Shown here: positions 13,201-27,260 of the stretch, piece by piece
How positions within the stretch are numbered: the stretch's first letter is position 1
How the letters are laid out: each line of letters starts with the position of its first letter
Assembly (NCBI GenBank): GCA_022578965.1
Contig: MU400675.1
Location: 1-64,000 of the forward strand
Length of the DNA: 64,000 nucleotides
From: Xylaria sp. FL1777
Taxonomy: Eukaryota; Ascomycota; Sordariomycetes; Xylariales; Xylariaceae
Reading direction: 5' to 3'
Position numbers and translations under genes: made by a program
Notes under the pieces: model-generated
What the model was told of the DNA's origin: nothing
Database searches by the model: none
What the model saw: only the letters and a program-made list of their open reading frames with translations

Positions 13201-16200
13201 AGCGGACAATAAGTTAATGTTGCTATTTGAAAGCTAGCTACTAGCATATAGCATTTTTGTTACAAAATTTATTACTTTTTGTTTTTTTAGTTTAACTTTT
13301 GATTTTTTCTAGATTTTTTTTTTTTTTTGCTTTATTTTCTGATATTTTTTTGACTTTTTTTTTATAAACCTAATATTTTTTTTAAAAATAGAAATCTGTT
13401 TGCATAAAACAAAATTGTTAACTTTACTAGCTAGTTTTTTTAAGGTTTTATAATACTTAGCAGTTATTTCTTACGTAAGCTAAATGTTTTAGTTATGCTA
13501 TTTGTTTATAAAACGTAAGTTATGCAGCTTAAAAAGTAGCAAAGTAAAAGCTTTATAGCATTTTTAAACGTAGTAATGTTTTTAATAGTTAATATAAATA
13601 GTTTTAATGCATTAGTTACTAAAATTATAAAACGTGCAATATATAAAGCAGTATGTTTTTTAAAAAGAAATATTTTTGCTATTATATAAGTATATTATAG
13701 CTTGCTTATTATACTATTAAACTAGCTTAATTAGCTATTTATGTTTAAGCAAGTTAAAATAAAAACCTGTTTTAATTTACGTTTAAAAATTAAGCAAATA
13801 AATATTAGCAATTTAAGCTTTAAACGTTAGCATTATACTTAAGCAATAGTTACTTAAAAAGCCTAAAGCCTAAGTATAAATTAAATTTACAATGCAAATG
13901 TTAGCTTTATATTTTTGCATGCTTTAATTAGTTCGAACTTTTATAAAGTTAAAAACTTATTTGTTTAAATGCAAAACGTTAAGCATGTTTTTAATATGCA
14001 AAACTTAGCTATTATAAGAAGTAATTATAGCAATAAAAGCATATTTGCTAAACTAATTCTTAAACAAGGCAACTTAGTATAAGTCCGATTAAAAAATAAA
14101 AATAACTATATATAAAATAACGTATGTATAAGTATTATTATAAAAACTAGTTCTAATAACAGATTTATTATTTTTGCTAATGTTAAAAAAAATAAAAAAG
14201 CTACAAGCGTTATTAGTAATAAGTTCTTAAAAAAACTATTGCGTTTTTTAAACCTTTATGCTGTTTAAATACTAGTTATATTAGTTATTAAGTATTAAAG
14301 CAGCTTTTTTTATTTCTTTGTTATAAAAAGTTTTTAATGCTATTTAAAAAATATTATTAATAGCTTAGTAATTTTTTTATAGCTTAAAGTTTAAAATAGC
14401 TTATGCTTTAATTATTTAGAAAACTAGTAATATTTTAAGCTAAAAAGCAAAAGCGTTAAAAAAGTAAAGGTTTTTCTTTTTAGCTAAGTATATGTTAAAA
14501 AAGAGTATTTATAAGCTTAATTAAAAAAGATCTTCTAAAAGAAGCTTAAACGTTATTTTGCAAAAAAACGTTAAAACAAAAAGAAAATTAGCTTTTATTA
14601 AACAGAAAGCTTTATTTATTTATAAAAATTTAGGGTTAATAAAACTAAACAAAATATGTGCTACAAAAGAAATATAAACAACTGTTTTAACGTTTTGTAA
14701 GAATTTCTTAATAAAAAATATTATAGCTTACTAGTATGCTTTTTTGCTTGTTTTTGCTTAATAAATTAAGTTTTAAGTTCAGGCGTTTAAATTTTTCTAA
14801 ATAGTTTAAACAGTATTATTTTTTGTATTAGTAGCAAGTCTATATATAATAAAGCTAAACAAAAACTATAAAAACTTAAACACTAAAAGAACATTATAGT
14901 AGCGTTGTTTAACACTTATAGAAATTTTAAATATTATGTGTTTAAAGTTTAGCAAGTTTGTAATTTTATTGTTTTCTAAAGTATTAAGTGCGTTTTAAAA
15001 AACAAATTTAAATACGCAATTAATAAAAGCTGCATAAATAACAAAATATTGTTTGTTAAAATTAAGTTGCTAAAATATAAATAGTATTTTTTATACAACG
15101 TTATTAAATTAATTATTGTTTGTTATAATAATTAATGCTAAATTATTAAGTACTTAATAGTTTAAAAAGTCTTTTTTTGTTTTAAATACGTTTAGTTAAA
15201 AACCTTGTTTTTTTAGCAATATTAGCTTTTTAAGTAGTTTTAGTCCTTTTATTAGTTTTAGTTTCTTAGTAACTAATAGTAGTAGTACTATTTTGTTTTT
15301 TTTTTTTGTGCTAGATTTTATAATAGTAAAGTTAATAAAATAGCTACTATATGCGTTTTTTTGCTGCTAAGAAAGCTAGAAATAACCTTGAACTTATATA
15401 ATAGCGCTTTATTATTAAAGAAAATAGCTTTTTTTTAGTTATTATTTGCTTTAAATAAGCATTTTATAATGTTATTAAATTGTAACCTTATAATGCTGCA
15501 ATATTATATTAAGGGCTTTTTGTTTTGCTAAGCTTTTTATGCAGCAAACTTTTAAACTTGTTATTTTATAGCTTTTAAAACATTAATAGATTTATTTTTT
15601 AAGTAAACTATTATAGCTTTTATAATATTAACAGATTTATTTTTTAAGTAAACTATTATAGCTTTTATAATATTGTTTTTTAAGTAAACCTATATTAAGG
15701 TTTTATTTGCAAAATAAATTAACGCTGCTATATACTTAATAAACGGTTTATTTATAAGTTTATTAATAGCATGCTATAAAGCTAAATATACTATAATATT
15801 TAGCGTTATATAATTATTTATATTAAAGTTTAATGTTTATTTTATTAGTTTTGCAAAATTAGTTTAATTTGTTAGCTTAATAATAAAGTTTACTATAGCT
15901 TTAATTTATACGTTTGCTGTTTTTTTTTAAACGCTTTAATAAAAAGCAACATATATAACATGCTTTAATTTGTTAATATAGTTTGCTAGCTAGTTAATAT
16001 AAGCCTGTTTTTAAAACCTTTTTAAGACTAGAATTACTAGAAACAAGATTTTAACTTAAGAATTCTTACCGTAGTTAAGTTTTTAGCCTAGCATAAAAAG
16101 CGCAGTAACATAAAAAGCTTAAAACTTAATTAATTTCTATAAAGCTAAAAGACTTATATACGTTGTATTAAACAAGCATAATAAGATTTTATGCTATAAA

Positions 16201-19200
16201 AGCAATTATAATGCAGCCTTATTAACATACTTAGTTACAAAAAATCAAATGCGGTTTTTTTATGCAAAAATAAGTTTGAAGTTTTTGCAGGATTTTTTCT
16301 AAAAAAAGAATTTTAAGCGCTGCAAAATAAACTTGTATTAAAGTTACAAGTTTATTTTTATGTTCTATTAGTATATATTTTTTAGCGCTTAATGCATTAA
16401 AGCGTAACAAGCATTAAAAGCTCTATAATTTTTAGCTTATAATTTAACTTTAAATAAGTACTTAAAAATAACAGTAACTTTTTTATTAACAGTTATTTTA
16501 ACAACTATATTAACATATAATATTTATTTAGTATTAAAAAACTTAATTTTTAGTTTATTTTCTAGTTGTAATATAACCTAAAAATTTTGTTTACTAAGGA
16601 TAACAATTAATTACTTTATAAAATAAGCAGACTAGCTGTTTTAAAAAAGCGTTAAAATATAGATAGCAAGGTATTATAATTTTTTTGTAATACTTGCAAT
16701 TTTTTTTGTTTGCTTAAATTTGCAGTAAATAGCAATAGCTAATCTAGTAGACTTTTTAAGTATATTTATCTAAATTTAAGGTTTTTTTTAGCAAAGTATG
16801 CTAGCTTTATAATTAAAAAAAACGTTGTTTAACTTTAAAAACAAACTGCTTTTTAAATATTTATTTTAGCAAAAGCAATAAAAGTTAATATATTAAATTT
16901 AATACTTTTTTATAAAAGATAGCCAAGCGTTATACAGTTTTGCTAAAGAGCCTAGAAAACATAATTAAAGTTTAATAGCTAAGTTATAAGCGTTAAAAGC
17001 TCGGTTAAAAAGGTTTTTTGTTGCAGCAAAAAACAGGCTATATACTTAAAGAAGTCTATTAATATTGTTTAATTAATAAACATAATAAACGCTATTATTA
17101 TTATTAAAAACCTAAAAAATAATCTTAAAAAGCTATGCAAATAATATAAAAGCTTTTATAACAAGTTAGCTATAATATTTTATAAACTTAAGTATTGCTT
17201 TTAAATCTAGCTTATATATAATAAAAATACTAATTATTGTTAAAAAATTAATATATATTTTAGCAAAAATAGTTTTATAGCTTTTAGCTTGTAAATAAAA
17301 AAAGTAAATAAGTTTAAGTTTTTTTGTTTTTTTATTAGCATTATTAACTTTAACTTAAGTTTGCAGTTCTAAAAACTAGCATTAAACTAACAAAGTAATA
17401 TAGTTATTTATATAATTATTAATTAAAATTAAAGTTAACTATGCAGCAATGCTAGTTTAGTTACTTTATAAAAGCATAGTAAAAACAGCAGTAATAATAG
17501 CAAAAAATAATAAAACATAGTAAGCTTTAGTTATGCCGGCCTTATTTAGCTAGTACTTTTATTAACTAAAAAAAACATCTTTTTTAAACAAGAAAACTTT
17601 AATTCTAGCTAAGTTTTTTACTAGTTTGCTATTACTACAAAGTTTACAAATAACTTAGCTTTAAAATAGCCAAAATAATCTGTTTATAAAATAAACTAAA
17701 TTAAGGCAATTTTAACGTTAATAGCTATTCTTTTTACAAATAGTGCACTTAATAAAAAACAAAACTTTATAGTTATTTTTTAAGTGCTTTAAACCGTAGT
17801 AATAACAAAAGTGCTAATATAAATTGCAGCAATAATAATACGTAACGTTATGTTTAATTAATTTGTAAGCTTTACAAAAAAACTTATTATGCGTTAAATT
17901 AATAGCAATATATTTAATATTGCTATTTTTTTAGTTAAAAATGCTTAAAACTGCTTTATAATTATTACAAATAATAACCTAAAGTAAAGTGTTATTTTAA
18001 TTGTTAAAGCTAATAAAAACATTAAGTAAGTTATTTTTAAATCTTTTATTATAAATAGCTATAGCAATTTGTTAAAGTTTGTTTTTTTTATGTTTATTTC
18101 TGTAAGTTATAAACTATTAATAAAAAAACTAAATATTTGCAAACGCTTGTTTTTTTAATGCTAACATAATAAAAACCTGTTTAATAGTTATTTTTAAAAA
18201 CAAACTTTATAAGTTAATAATGCAATTATTATTGTTAACAGTTAGCTATTAAAAAAATATTATAAATTTAAGCTATAATTTTTAAAAAACAAATAGTGCT
18301 TATTAAAAACTAGCGGAATTTTAGCAAAAATTTTGCAAAGTTCTATAAAAAGCAATTAACTTTTGTTTTTAAGCTAAAACTAAACAAATTTTCGTATTAA
18401 AATATATAACAAAAACTAGGTTAAAAAGTGCTAGCATATTTAGCAAATTGTTTTAGTTGCTACTGTTTAGCAATATAGCCCGTAATACTGCAATACTTTT
18501 TGTTTTTAAAGCAATAAATTTCTATTGTTTTTTAAGATTAGCTGCATTAACATTTTTAATATATACTACATTAAATGTTTTTATGTTACGTTATTATTAT
18601 TTTTTTGCGAACTTACATTTATACTACTGCTAGTTTTTATGTTTTTTTTTATTAACTTAAGCAGCAGTTTTAGTTTATAAGGCCTAAAAATATTTCAGGT
18701 TTTTTATTTTAACTTATAAAAGCAAAATAAAAAAAAAGTAATATAAAAAGTATATTAAAACTAAAATTATGCTAAAAAATATTAGTTTAGCTACTAAAAA
18801 AAGGTTTATTAGTAAAGTAGCAATACTTAAGTACTTAGTAATAAAAACAAACCTAGGCATATTATATATAGCAATGTTTACTAAAATAAAGTATTAATAT
18901 TTTTATTAAGCAATACTTTTTATGCTTAAACTAACGTACTAAATAACTTATAAAGTTGTATTAAGCTTAAAAGAACGTTTAGCAGTGCGTAAAATAAAAA
19001 ACGGTTAGCTTTTTGCAAGCTATAAAAATAGCAAAGTTATAGTTAAGTTATTACAATTGCAGCAAAAAAATAAAATTATGTTAAAAATAACGCAAGATTA
19101 ATTAAAATTAAAAAATAAGTTTTATGCTATTTATATTATAAGTACTTAAGTATTTATTGCAGTTTATGCTTGCTTGTTTAAGCAAATATAAATAACTATT

Positions 19201-20202
19201 TAAAACAAAGTGGATTTTTTTTTGTATATATATATATAATTAGCAATAATTGTCTTTATTTTAAAGATTTTAGCTAGCTTTTAATTACTGCATTTATTAT
19301 TTAATGTTTTATTAAACACTTTTAACTAATTACGTAAAAAGATTTATTTTAGCTAATATAAAATTAAAAAGAAAAAATTACGCATTAATTAGTATAGTAG
19401 CTAAAGCTATTAATATATTAATAAAGCCTAAAATAATAGCTAGCTAAACTTTTTTACTAGGTTTAAAAATTTATAGTTTTTTGTTTTTGTTTGCTAAACA
19501 AAGGTTATTATTTTTAAGAAAGTTTTTAGAACTAAGTTATAACTATAGTTAGCAAACAGATTTCTAAAAGCTAGCAATTTATTAGTTTAATAATTAGAAT
19601 TAAGCTTTATATTCTTTAAACAGCTTAGCAATAGCTATATTAGTTTGCTTTTAAAAAATAGCATAAAGTTATTAAAATGCTTTATTTATATTAGTTTTAA
19701 TTAGGTTTATAATAGTATTTTTTAACTGCGCTAAAGTATTAATATATATATATTTAAGGATTTTTAGAATAGTTTTATAAGTATAAGCATTTAAAGCGCT
19801 AATAAACATAGCTTTTTTTAAACTATTAAGAAATATATTTCTAAAATATTGTACTATTGTTTTAAAAGATTAAAAGATTGTTTTGTTAAGTTTTCTGTTG
19901 TTATTAAAGTATGCTTGCAAAACGTAATTTGCTTTATTTTTATTTTGCTATAGCGGGCTAACAATTTTTGCGCAGATAATATTGTTTAAAATAAGCTTTA
20001 GCTTTTAATTTTAGAATCTGTTTAGCAAAGCTGCATTTTTAACTAAAATATAGATAAACAAGGTATTATTTAGTACATTTGTTTATATAAAACAGTTATA
20101 AGTTATATTTATAAACGGCTTAAAGCGCAAAGCAAATATTAAATCCTTTATTAGCTGCAGATGCAATAAAAGCTGTATTGTTTAAAGAAGCCGTGTTTAA
20201 AA
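13201..20202. other. AT-rich RIP-like DNA, no gene recognised
   Basis: Around 13,480-14,280 a plus-strand frame rich in TAA/TAG becomes Gln-rich if the stops are read back, so a decayed gene is possible there but no family fits. The rest holds no feature I can support apart from the 45-bp repeat at 15,571. Confidence 0.45.
15571..15690. repeat. 45-bp tandem repeat, about 2.7 copies
   Basis: GCTTTTAAAACATTAATAGA begins at 15,571; a near-identical unit begins at 15,616, and a third with an internal deletion at 15,661. Each contains TTTTTTAAGTAAAC. Differences between copies are mostly C/T changes. Confidence 0.9.
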
Positions 20203-20382
20203 AACAAATAAAACAAGCAGAACAAATAAACTAAATAAAACAAATAAAACAAGCAAAACAAATAAACCGAACAGAACAAATAAAACAAGCAGAACTAATA
20301 AAACAAGCAGAACAAATAAACCAAAAAAAACAAATATATTAGCTAAAACTAATATATTAGCTAAAACAAATATACTAAGCGA
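20203..20382 (+). repeat. 18-bp tandem array, 10 units, relict Gln-rich hexapeptide repeat
   Basis: AACAAAT or AACTAAT starts at 20,203, 20,221, 20,239, 20,257, 20,275, 20,293, 20,311, 20,329, 20,347 and 20,365, an exact 18-base period. Read from the CAA of each unit the plus strand gives QIKQAE-type hexapeptides; later units become QIY*LK-like, with TAA/TAG where Gln is expected. The array keeps CpA on one strand while the surroundings have lost most of it. It may be the repeat domain of a decayed gene; no flanking protein was recognised. Confidence 0.85.
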
Positions 20383-23300
20383 AAAAAATAAATTAACTAA
20401 AGTTTACGTTATATGTTAGCTTGTTAATATAAAAAGTAGGTTTAAATGTTTGTTGGTTTTTTTGCGCTTATAAGACTTGTTTTTTACTAGGTAATATTTA
20501 GCATATAGGATTTAATATTGTTTTGTTTAAGATTTCTAGCATTATAAAATAATATAGGTTTTTAAATTAACTAAAATTTAAGTAAAACCGGCTATTACAA
20601 TTTAGTTTATAATTTTTATAAGCATAGTTTTTATACTATGCTTTATATTATTAATAATTTAAAGAGCTTTTTAAAACTTTGGTTTAAGTTTTATAGCTAT
20701 AAAAGTTATATTGTTTTTCTACTATTTGCGGTGTTTTTTTTTTTGTACGATTAAAAAAAATTCTTTAGTTTATAACTAAATACTAGTGTTAAAAAGTTTA
20801 TATTTAGGCTTAATTTTTGCTAAAAAGCAGATAACTTAGTTAAAGTTTAGCTATTTACAGATTAAAATTTTTTAAATTACTTTAGTTTAAAATTCTTTAG
20901 AGTTTTGTTTTTTTGCAATAACTTTTTTGTTAATATTAAACTTATTTAAAGAACTAAATTAGCGTTTCTTTTTTCCGATAGCTAAAAATGCCTAGTTAAC
21001 ATCTAGCAGCATATAAATTTAAAAAAAAGCTTTGCTTGCTAAGTAAGTATTAATTTAAACAGTAGTACTAAGTAAACTTTTATAATTAAACCGCTAGTTA
21101 AAAAACAGGTTTAAAATTCTGTTTGTTTTATTTTTATTATTATAGCTTATTATAAAACAAAGTATAAAAGCTAGCTAAACAAATTATAATGTAAGTTAAA
21201 GGTAATAGTACATAAAATAACTTAGTAAAAAATGAAATTAAGGTAAAAAGTTAGAAACATAAAAGTGTAGTATAAGTAGCAAAGTATATTAAGTATAGTT
21301 GTTAGCAAAAGTATTATATATTGCTTTGCAATAAAAAAGTGCGAAGTATGTTTAGTATTAAGTAGTAAATATATAAAGAAATAAAAGTGCAAACTTATAA
21401 ATTTTGATAATTTTATTAGATAAATAGCCTTATGCTTAAACTAACGTACTAAACAACTTACAAAGTTATAATTTACTTAAGAAAGCATAGGTTTTAAAAA
21501 ATAGTATATTTAAAAACTTATATTAAAGAAAAAGTTAGCTAAAGTATAAATAAATAAAAAGTTAAAAAAAGCTAAAGTATTAGTTCTAGCATAATAAAAT
21601 AAGGTATGTTAGCTTTTAGTATTAAGCCTGGTTTTTAAGTCTTAATTTTATAGTTTATTGATTTTACTTTATAGTATAATTTAAACGTTTAATCTTTTGG
21701 TTTTTTTATTTAAGCGTAGTTTTTAATTTGTTTAATAATAAATTTTTGTTTTTAGTATATATTTAAGCAAGCTAAAATAAAATTATTAATAAAAATATTT
21801 TTTTTTTATTTTAGCTAGCTTAGGAGTTTAATACTATAATTTTTATTGTTTTGCTTTCTAAAAGCTAAGTTTGGTTTATTAATTTAAGTAATAACTTGTT
21901 TATTTTAGTTAAAGTAGAATTTTTATAGGTTTAGTTATATATAAGCTATAATTATAATATTAGCTACTTTTTAACATAGTGTTTATTAAAATAGTTTAAA
22001 CTTTGTTTTAAAGATTAGTTAACTAGCAAAAAAGTTTTAGCTTTGCGTTTATATAAAATTTCATACGGAAATTATGTAGTGTAATAAACGTTAAAACAAT
22101 ATATAACGTATAAAACAAAGTCTTTTTAAGTGTTTAAAGCGCTAAAAAGTATAATTATGCTAGTTATAAAAGTTTAAATAGTTTGTTTAAATTGTTTGTT
22201 TGCAGCTTAATAGTGTACTGCTTTTTAGCAGCTTTAGAAAAGCTTGTTTAAAAGTTACTAATAAACTTCTAGTTTATATAAAATATAAATGCTATAAATT
22301 ATATATATAAGCATGCTTAATTTTTAGCTATAAAAGTTTTACTAATAATAATTTTAAAGAATTTAAAGGTTTTATTTATAATAATAGCATTATTAACTAA
22401 AACTAAAAGTTTTATAATGAAGTTTAAGCATAGTATTAATATAAGTATTATAATAAGAATTACTATATAAACTTAAAGGTTTAATTTTAGCTAAAGTATA
22501 ATTAAAACAAAAGCAGCAAATATAATTAGTTATAAATGCTTTTATATTAAGAAAAAAAATAAGAACTAAAGATATTAATACGTGCGTTAAATACTTATAT
22601 AAGGTTTGTTATTATGTGTTATATGTAGAATTGCAGCTTTTAAAACAATAGTACAGCTAAACAGTTTATAAAGTATATGTTTTAAAATTAATACAAAACA
22701 AATAAAAAATAAGTATAAAACTTTATTATAAAAATCGGGTTTTTGTTAATTAATTGTATAGTTTAGCATAATCTGTGTTTAGGGATTTATTTTTAAGGCA
22801 TGCTTTTACAAACGCTAAAAAGCTGTAGTAGTGCTATTTAGATCTTTTAATCGAATTTCTGCTTAAGATAAAAAAGCAAGATTGCTTTTTTGCAAGATTG
22901 CTTAGTAGTAAAGTATTTAAACTTGCTTTAAGTATTTTTAAGGCTAATTTGTTGTTTTAGTTGTAAGCTAGCTGTTTTTTTTAATTTTTAGATAGTAGTA
23001 AAAAAAAATTAAGTTTAAATTTAAAAGAACATTTATAGTTAAAACGTTAAAACTTAGATATTAATAAGTACTAGTTGTTTTTAAATAATGTTTTTTGTTT
23101 TGTTTAGCTTAAGCGCAAATAACAAAAAGAGCTTTAATAATAAAATAAGGTTTAGCTTTTTATAAGCTAATTAAATACTTCTTTAATATATTTTAATTAG
23201 TTTTTTTTTGCTTTAGCAGTAGATTTTAAGGTTTAAGGAAAGTTGCTATATTGCATAGGTTTAATAAGCGCTAAAGAATTAAAGTAGGTAAAATTAAAGG

Positions 23301-26300
23301 CTTTAAAGCAAGAAGTGCTTAAAAATCTGTTGTTATATAAACTTAACGTAATAGAAAAAAGATGGTTTAAAAAAGTTAAAAAGTAGTTAAAAAAATTCTA
23401 TTAAATTAGCTTAAGTTTAAGATATAAATTTTTTTTTTAAGTTTTGCAGCTTTTTTTATTTTGTTTTTATAAATAAAGCAGTTTAAAGTAATTTTAAAGG
23501 TCGGATTTAAGGGTTTTTTAGCAAACTTATTGCTAAATTAACGTTATAATTCCGTTTTTATAAGCAAAGAGGTTTTTTAATTAATTATAGCTATAATTAG
23601 TTATTTACTAAGTATAAGTATAAGTTTCTTAATAAGTAATTTATTGCTTTTAAAGGTTATAAAGCAAACGTTTTATTAAGGGATAAAGTGCTATAAAAAG
23701 CAGGGCTACATATATATATATGCAGCAAAATAGCTGCTTATTACTTTTTTTAGTTATAGGATTCTATAGTAGCGCCTTTATATATTACTTTATATTTACT
23801 TTTAAATTAAACTGTTTAATAAATGCTTTTTATTAATTGTGCTTAAAGCATAAGTTAGTTTAGTAATTTTGCTAATGATTTGTTTACTTATGTTTTAGCT
23901 TAGCTTAAAATAAATAAATGACTTACATATATATAAAGCTGCTACTGTTTTTTATTAATTATTTTAAATTTTAAATTATGCGTAAACTATAAAAGAAATA
24001 ACAGCAAAAGTAATATTTTTTTTACTTTAAGTTATTTTTATGCTTTATATAGCTTAAATAATTTAAATAAATAAAAACTAAAACATTAATATAAAGCTAA
24101 TTGCTATTTATATATGCAGTTGCAGCATATAAAAAACTTATAACATATTTAAGAATACTTAAGTAAATATTTATAACATATAAAACTTAGCTGTTTATAA
24201 TAGCACATAAGTAAGTTTTTTTACTAGTAACGCTTTTATTATTTATAGGCGTAAAATTGCGTAATATATATAAATCGTTTTAACGAAAAAGTATAGTTTT
24301 TATTTAAAGATTACTGCTTATAAATTATTATTAAAAGTTGCAAAAGTTATAAACTAAAATAAACATTTGTTTGCTATTGCTTTTTTTTTTTAGCGCAAGT
24401 TATAACTTGTATAAACGTTTTTAAACATTTTTTTATATGCTAGCATTATTGTTGCGCTATAAAACCTAGGTTTTATTTTAAAAATACTACAGAGTTTAAA
24501 ATTAGCATTATATTAATTATTAATAAATGTATTAAATTTTATGGCTTTTGTTTTAAGGTATTATAATTAGTGTTAATATGTTTTTATAATTGTTTTAATA
24601 TAAAATTTTGAAGAGAACTTTGTTAGATTAATTCTTTACAAAAGTTAAATTTACTTGCGTTGCGTTATGTTTTGTTTATTTATTTTTGTTTACGTAAATA
24701 ACAAACAAAATGCTTAACATAAAGAAATCTTTTTTTGCTTTAATGCTTATTACACAAATTTGCAAAACCCAGGCAAATATACTTTAGTTATAAAGTATAA
24801 GCTGTTATATTAAGCAAAAAATATAAGCTGCAATAATATAGTATAGTTTTAATGCTATTACGTAAAGCTTTCAAGCAGTTATATTACTTATGCTATTTTG
24901 TTTTAGCTAATATTATTGCCTAGTTATAGCTAATATTAAAGCAAGCGCTTTATTTTATATAAAAATAATAATATATATATTAACTATTTTATTATAATTA
25001 AAGATTAACTTTGATTTTAACTTTAATTTAAACTTTAATTCTTTTTTTTTAGGGGGGCTTTTTAATACTAACTTTTTTTCTTTTAGGGGGGCCTTTTATA
25101 ATTACGGTTATATTAAAGATAATAAAGGTTGCAAGCTATAAATATTAAGTAAGCAACTAGTAGCTTAAGCATAAATTAAACTTTAAGTGTAAATAAAGGC
25201 TTGATTAGCACTTTTAATACAAATATTAAAAAGTTAAGCCCTGTATTTAAAAAAAGCAACAAAGAAAAAATACTGGTTTATTAAATTATAAAAGATTTAA
25301 TAAAATAAACAGAACAGCAAGCTATTAAAAACATTAATAAACAAATAGTTAAAGGTAGCTTTATAGAATATAGCTTTTTATAGTGTTTTTAAGCTTTATT
25401 AATAGTAGCTGCGCTTTTAATTTTGTTTTTTAATGCTTTTTTTTAATAAAGGGCTTAAGTAATTAATGCTAATATTACGTATTATAAAATTAAAAAGCTT
25501 GTTTAAAGTAATAAATTAAAAATAAGCTTTTTTTCCAAGTTAAAGGACTTTAAACAAACGAACAAATTAATAAAAATATTAATACAATTAGTTTAAGTAT
25601 AAAGAGAAAGATAGCTTTAAAAAATATTAGTAAAGCACTAGACTTATTTATAAATGATTTAAACTAGGTATAACTATGCTACGCTTATTTAATACTAAAA
25701 GTTGCAGTATAATGCTTTAGAACTGCTATTTTTTTAAAGTGGCAATAATTAGTAGGCCTAAGTGCTTGGTTTAGAAATTTAATAACAAAATGCGCTTGCA
25801 AAGTTATGTTAAATTAATATATAGCATTAAAATAACAACTAAAGCTTTTGTTTAAAGCAAATGTAATATATATTTGCAAGTAATAGTATTAAAATAGTTT
25901 AATAGCAAAGTAAGATCTTAATAAAGTTAAGTTAGCAAAGAACTTATTAATTAAGTTTTTTAACAAATACGTTAAGTTAAGTAGTAAGTTATATTTTTTT
26001 TTAACTTTTGTTAAATAAGATTTATTTTTTAATATTAATAAAATACTTTGTATTAATTTATGTGCTAATAGCTTTAAGTAATACTAGTAATATATACGTA
26101 ATTACAAGGCTTTTTATAAATCTTAAGCTAATAAAGCTATATATTTTAATAAAAGATTAATAGTTATATGTAAAATAAAGCTTTTATTTATATAACGTAA
26201 CTACAATTAAAAAAACAAAGATAAGTTTTATGCTAAATAGCTTTTTTTGCTTTTTAGCTATAAGCTTAACAGCTTAAAACCTAAAGGTTTAAACCTGCAA

Positions 26301-26529
26301 CATACGTTTATATTATGCAGCTATTTAAATATTAAGCTATAGCAAAAAATTATATATTAATAATTTTACTTTTGTTTTAATAGTAATAATAATTAGCTTA
26401 TATTAAAGAAATAAATATTTTGTTTAATTAAAATAAATATTATAGCTTAAAATACTTATATTTAAAACTATATTATAGATTTTAGCTTTTAATTTTAAGT
26501 TTGCAACGTTAATAACTAAAATATAGTTT
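20383..26529. other. AT-rich RIP-like DNA, no gene recognised
   Basis: The plus strand at 23,262-23,430 has one short basic stop-poor stretch (EVLKNLLLYKLNVIEKRWFK), too little to name. Two G6 direct repeats lie at 25,039-25,101. Upstream parts of the LINE at 26.5 kb may lie in 25.2-26.5 kb, but I could not place the endonuclease or the first reverse-transcriptase blocks. Confidence 0.45.
25039..25101. repeat. Two direct repeats with a G6 run (TTTTAGGGGGGC)
   Basis: TTCTTTTTTTTTAGGGGGGC at 25,039-25,058 and TTTTTTCTTTTAGGGGGGCC at about 25,073-25,092 are near copies about 36 bases apart. Six consecutive G are exceptional in this window. Confidence 0.8.
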
Positions 26530-27260
26530 ACTTTTTTATAATTATTACTGCTTTAATGCTATTAGTTAAAATGTTGTTTATTTAAGGTTTTAAACTATGC
26601 TATGCTATTGCTATTATAAGCAAACTAAGCTAACTAAAGCGCTATGTTGTATTTTTTTTTAACGCTATATTATAGTTTTAAAACTGAATTTTTTGCAATA
26701 GTAGCAATTATAGCTAGCTTAATACTAACCTAGCTATTTTTGCTAAATATTAAATCTAGCATTAGCGTATAAACAAAGTAGTTTTATGCTGTTTTGTAGC
26801 GTTTTTATTTTGCTAATAATTTAGCTTGCTTAATAATATGTTATAGTTTTAATAATGTTGCTTTAGTAGCTAAAGTGCTTTTAACTAATTTAGCTAATTA
26901 AAAAAATCTTAAACATATTATGTTTTTTTTTATTAAGCATAAAACCTAGTTTTGTACTTTTTTTAAGATAATTTTTTTCTAGTATATTATAGCGTTTTTA
27001 ATTATAACGTAAAAAAGTTAAATGTTATTTAAGAAAATTACTTTTGCATTTTTTTCTATAGTAATTTTATGTTTAAAAACTAGCTTATTAAGCAATTTTA
27101 AGTTAGCTAAAGTTTTAAAAAGCAGTTTTATAAAGCTTAGTAGCTTTAAAGTTAATTTTAAAGCAAGTAAAAAAAAATAAAACTTAAAAACAACAGTATT
27201 TTTAAACTTACTACTTTTATTAGTAGCATTTTTATGTTTTTTAACTTTGGAAATTTGCAT
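26530..27260 (+). pseudogene. LINE (Tad-like) reverse transcriptase relic
   Basis: This is a decayed non-LTR retrotransposon polymerase on the plus strand. In frame 1 (26,581-27,030) come a SFLS-type block, a stretch matching the spacing of GIPQGSPLSPILF (TEFFAIVAIIASLILT*LFLL), and FANN at 26,809-26,820, the expected RIP product of catalytic FADD. Next is K T * F C T F F K at 26,941-26,967, which fits the K.(E/Q)L.HF+ block of fungal LINEs. After one frame change, frame 2 from 27,062 reads KLAY*AILS*LKF*KAVL, matching the thumb region of Tad/I-like elements, where Trp and Gln fall on the stops. Endonuclease, RNase H and ends were not placed. Confidence 0.68.

Noticed and set aside
27018..27260. 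80-codon minus-strand open frame
   Set aside because: It lies antisense to the LINE thumb region read in plus frame 2, whose block order is convincing; the openness comes from the opposite strand's codon pattern.
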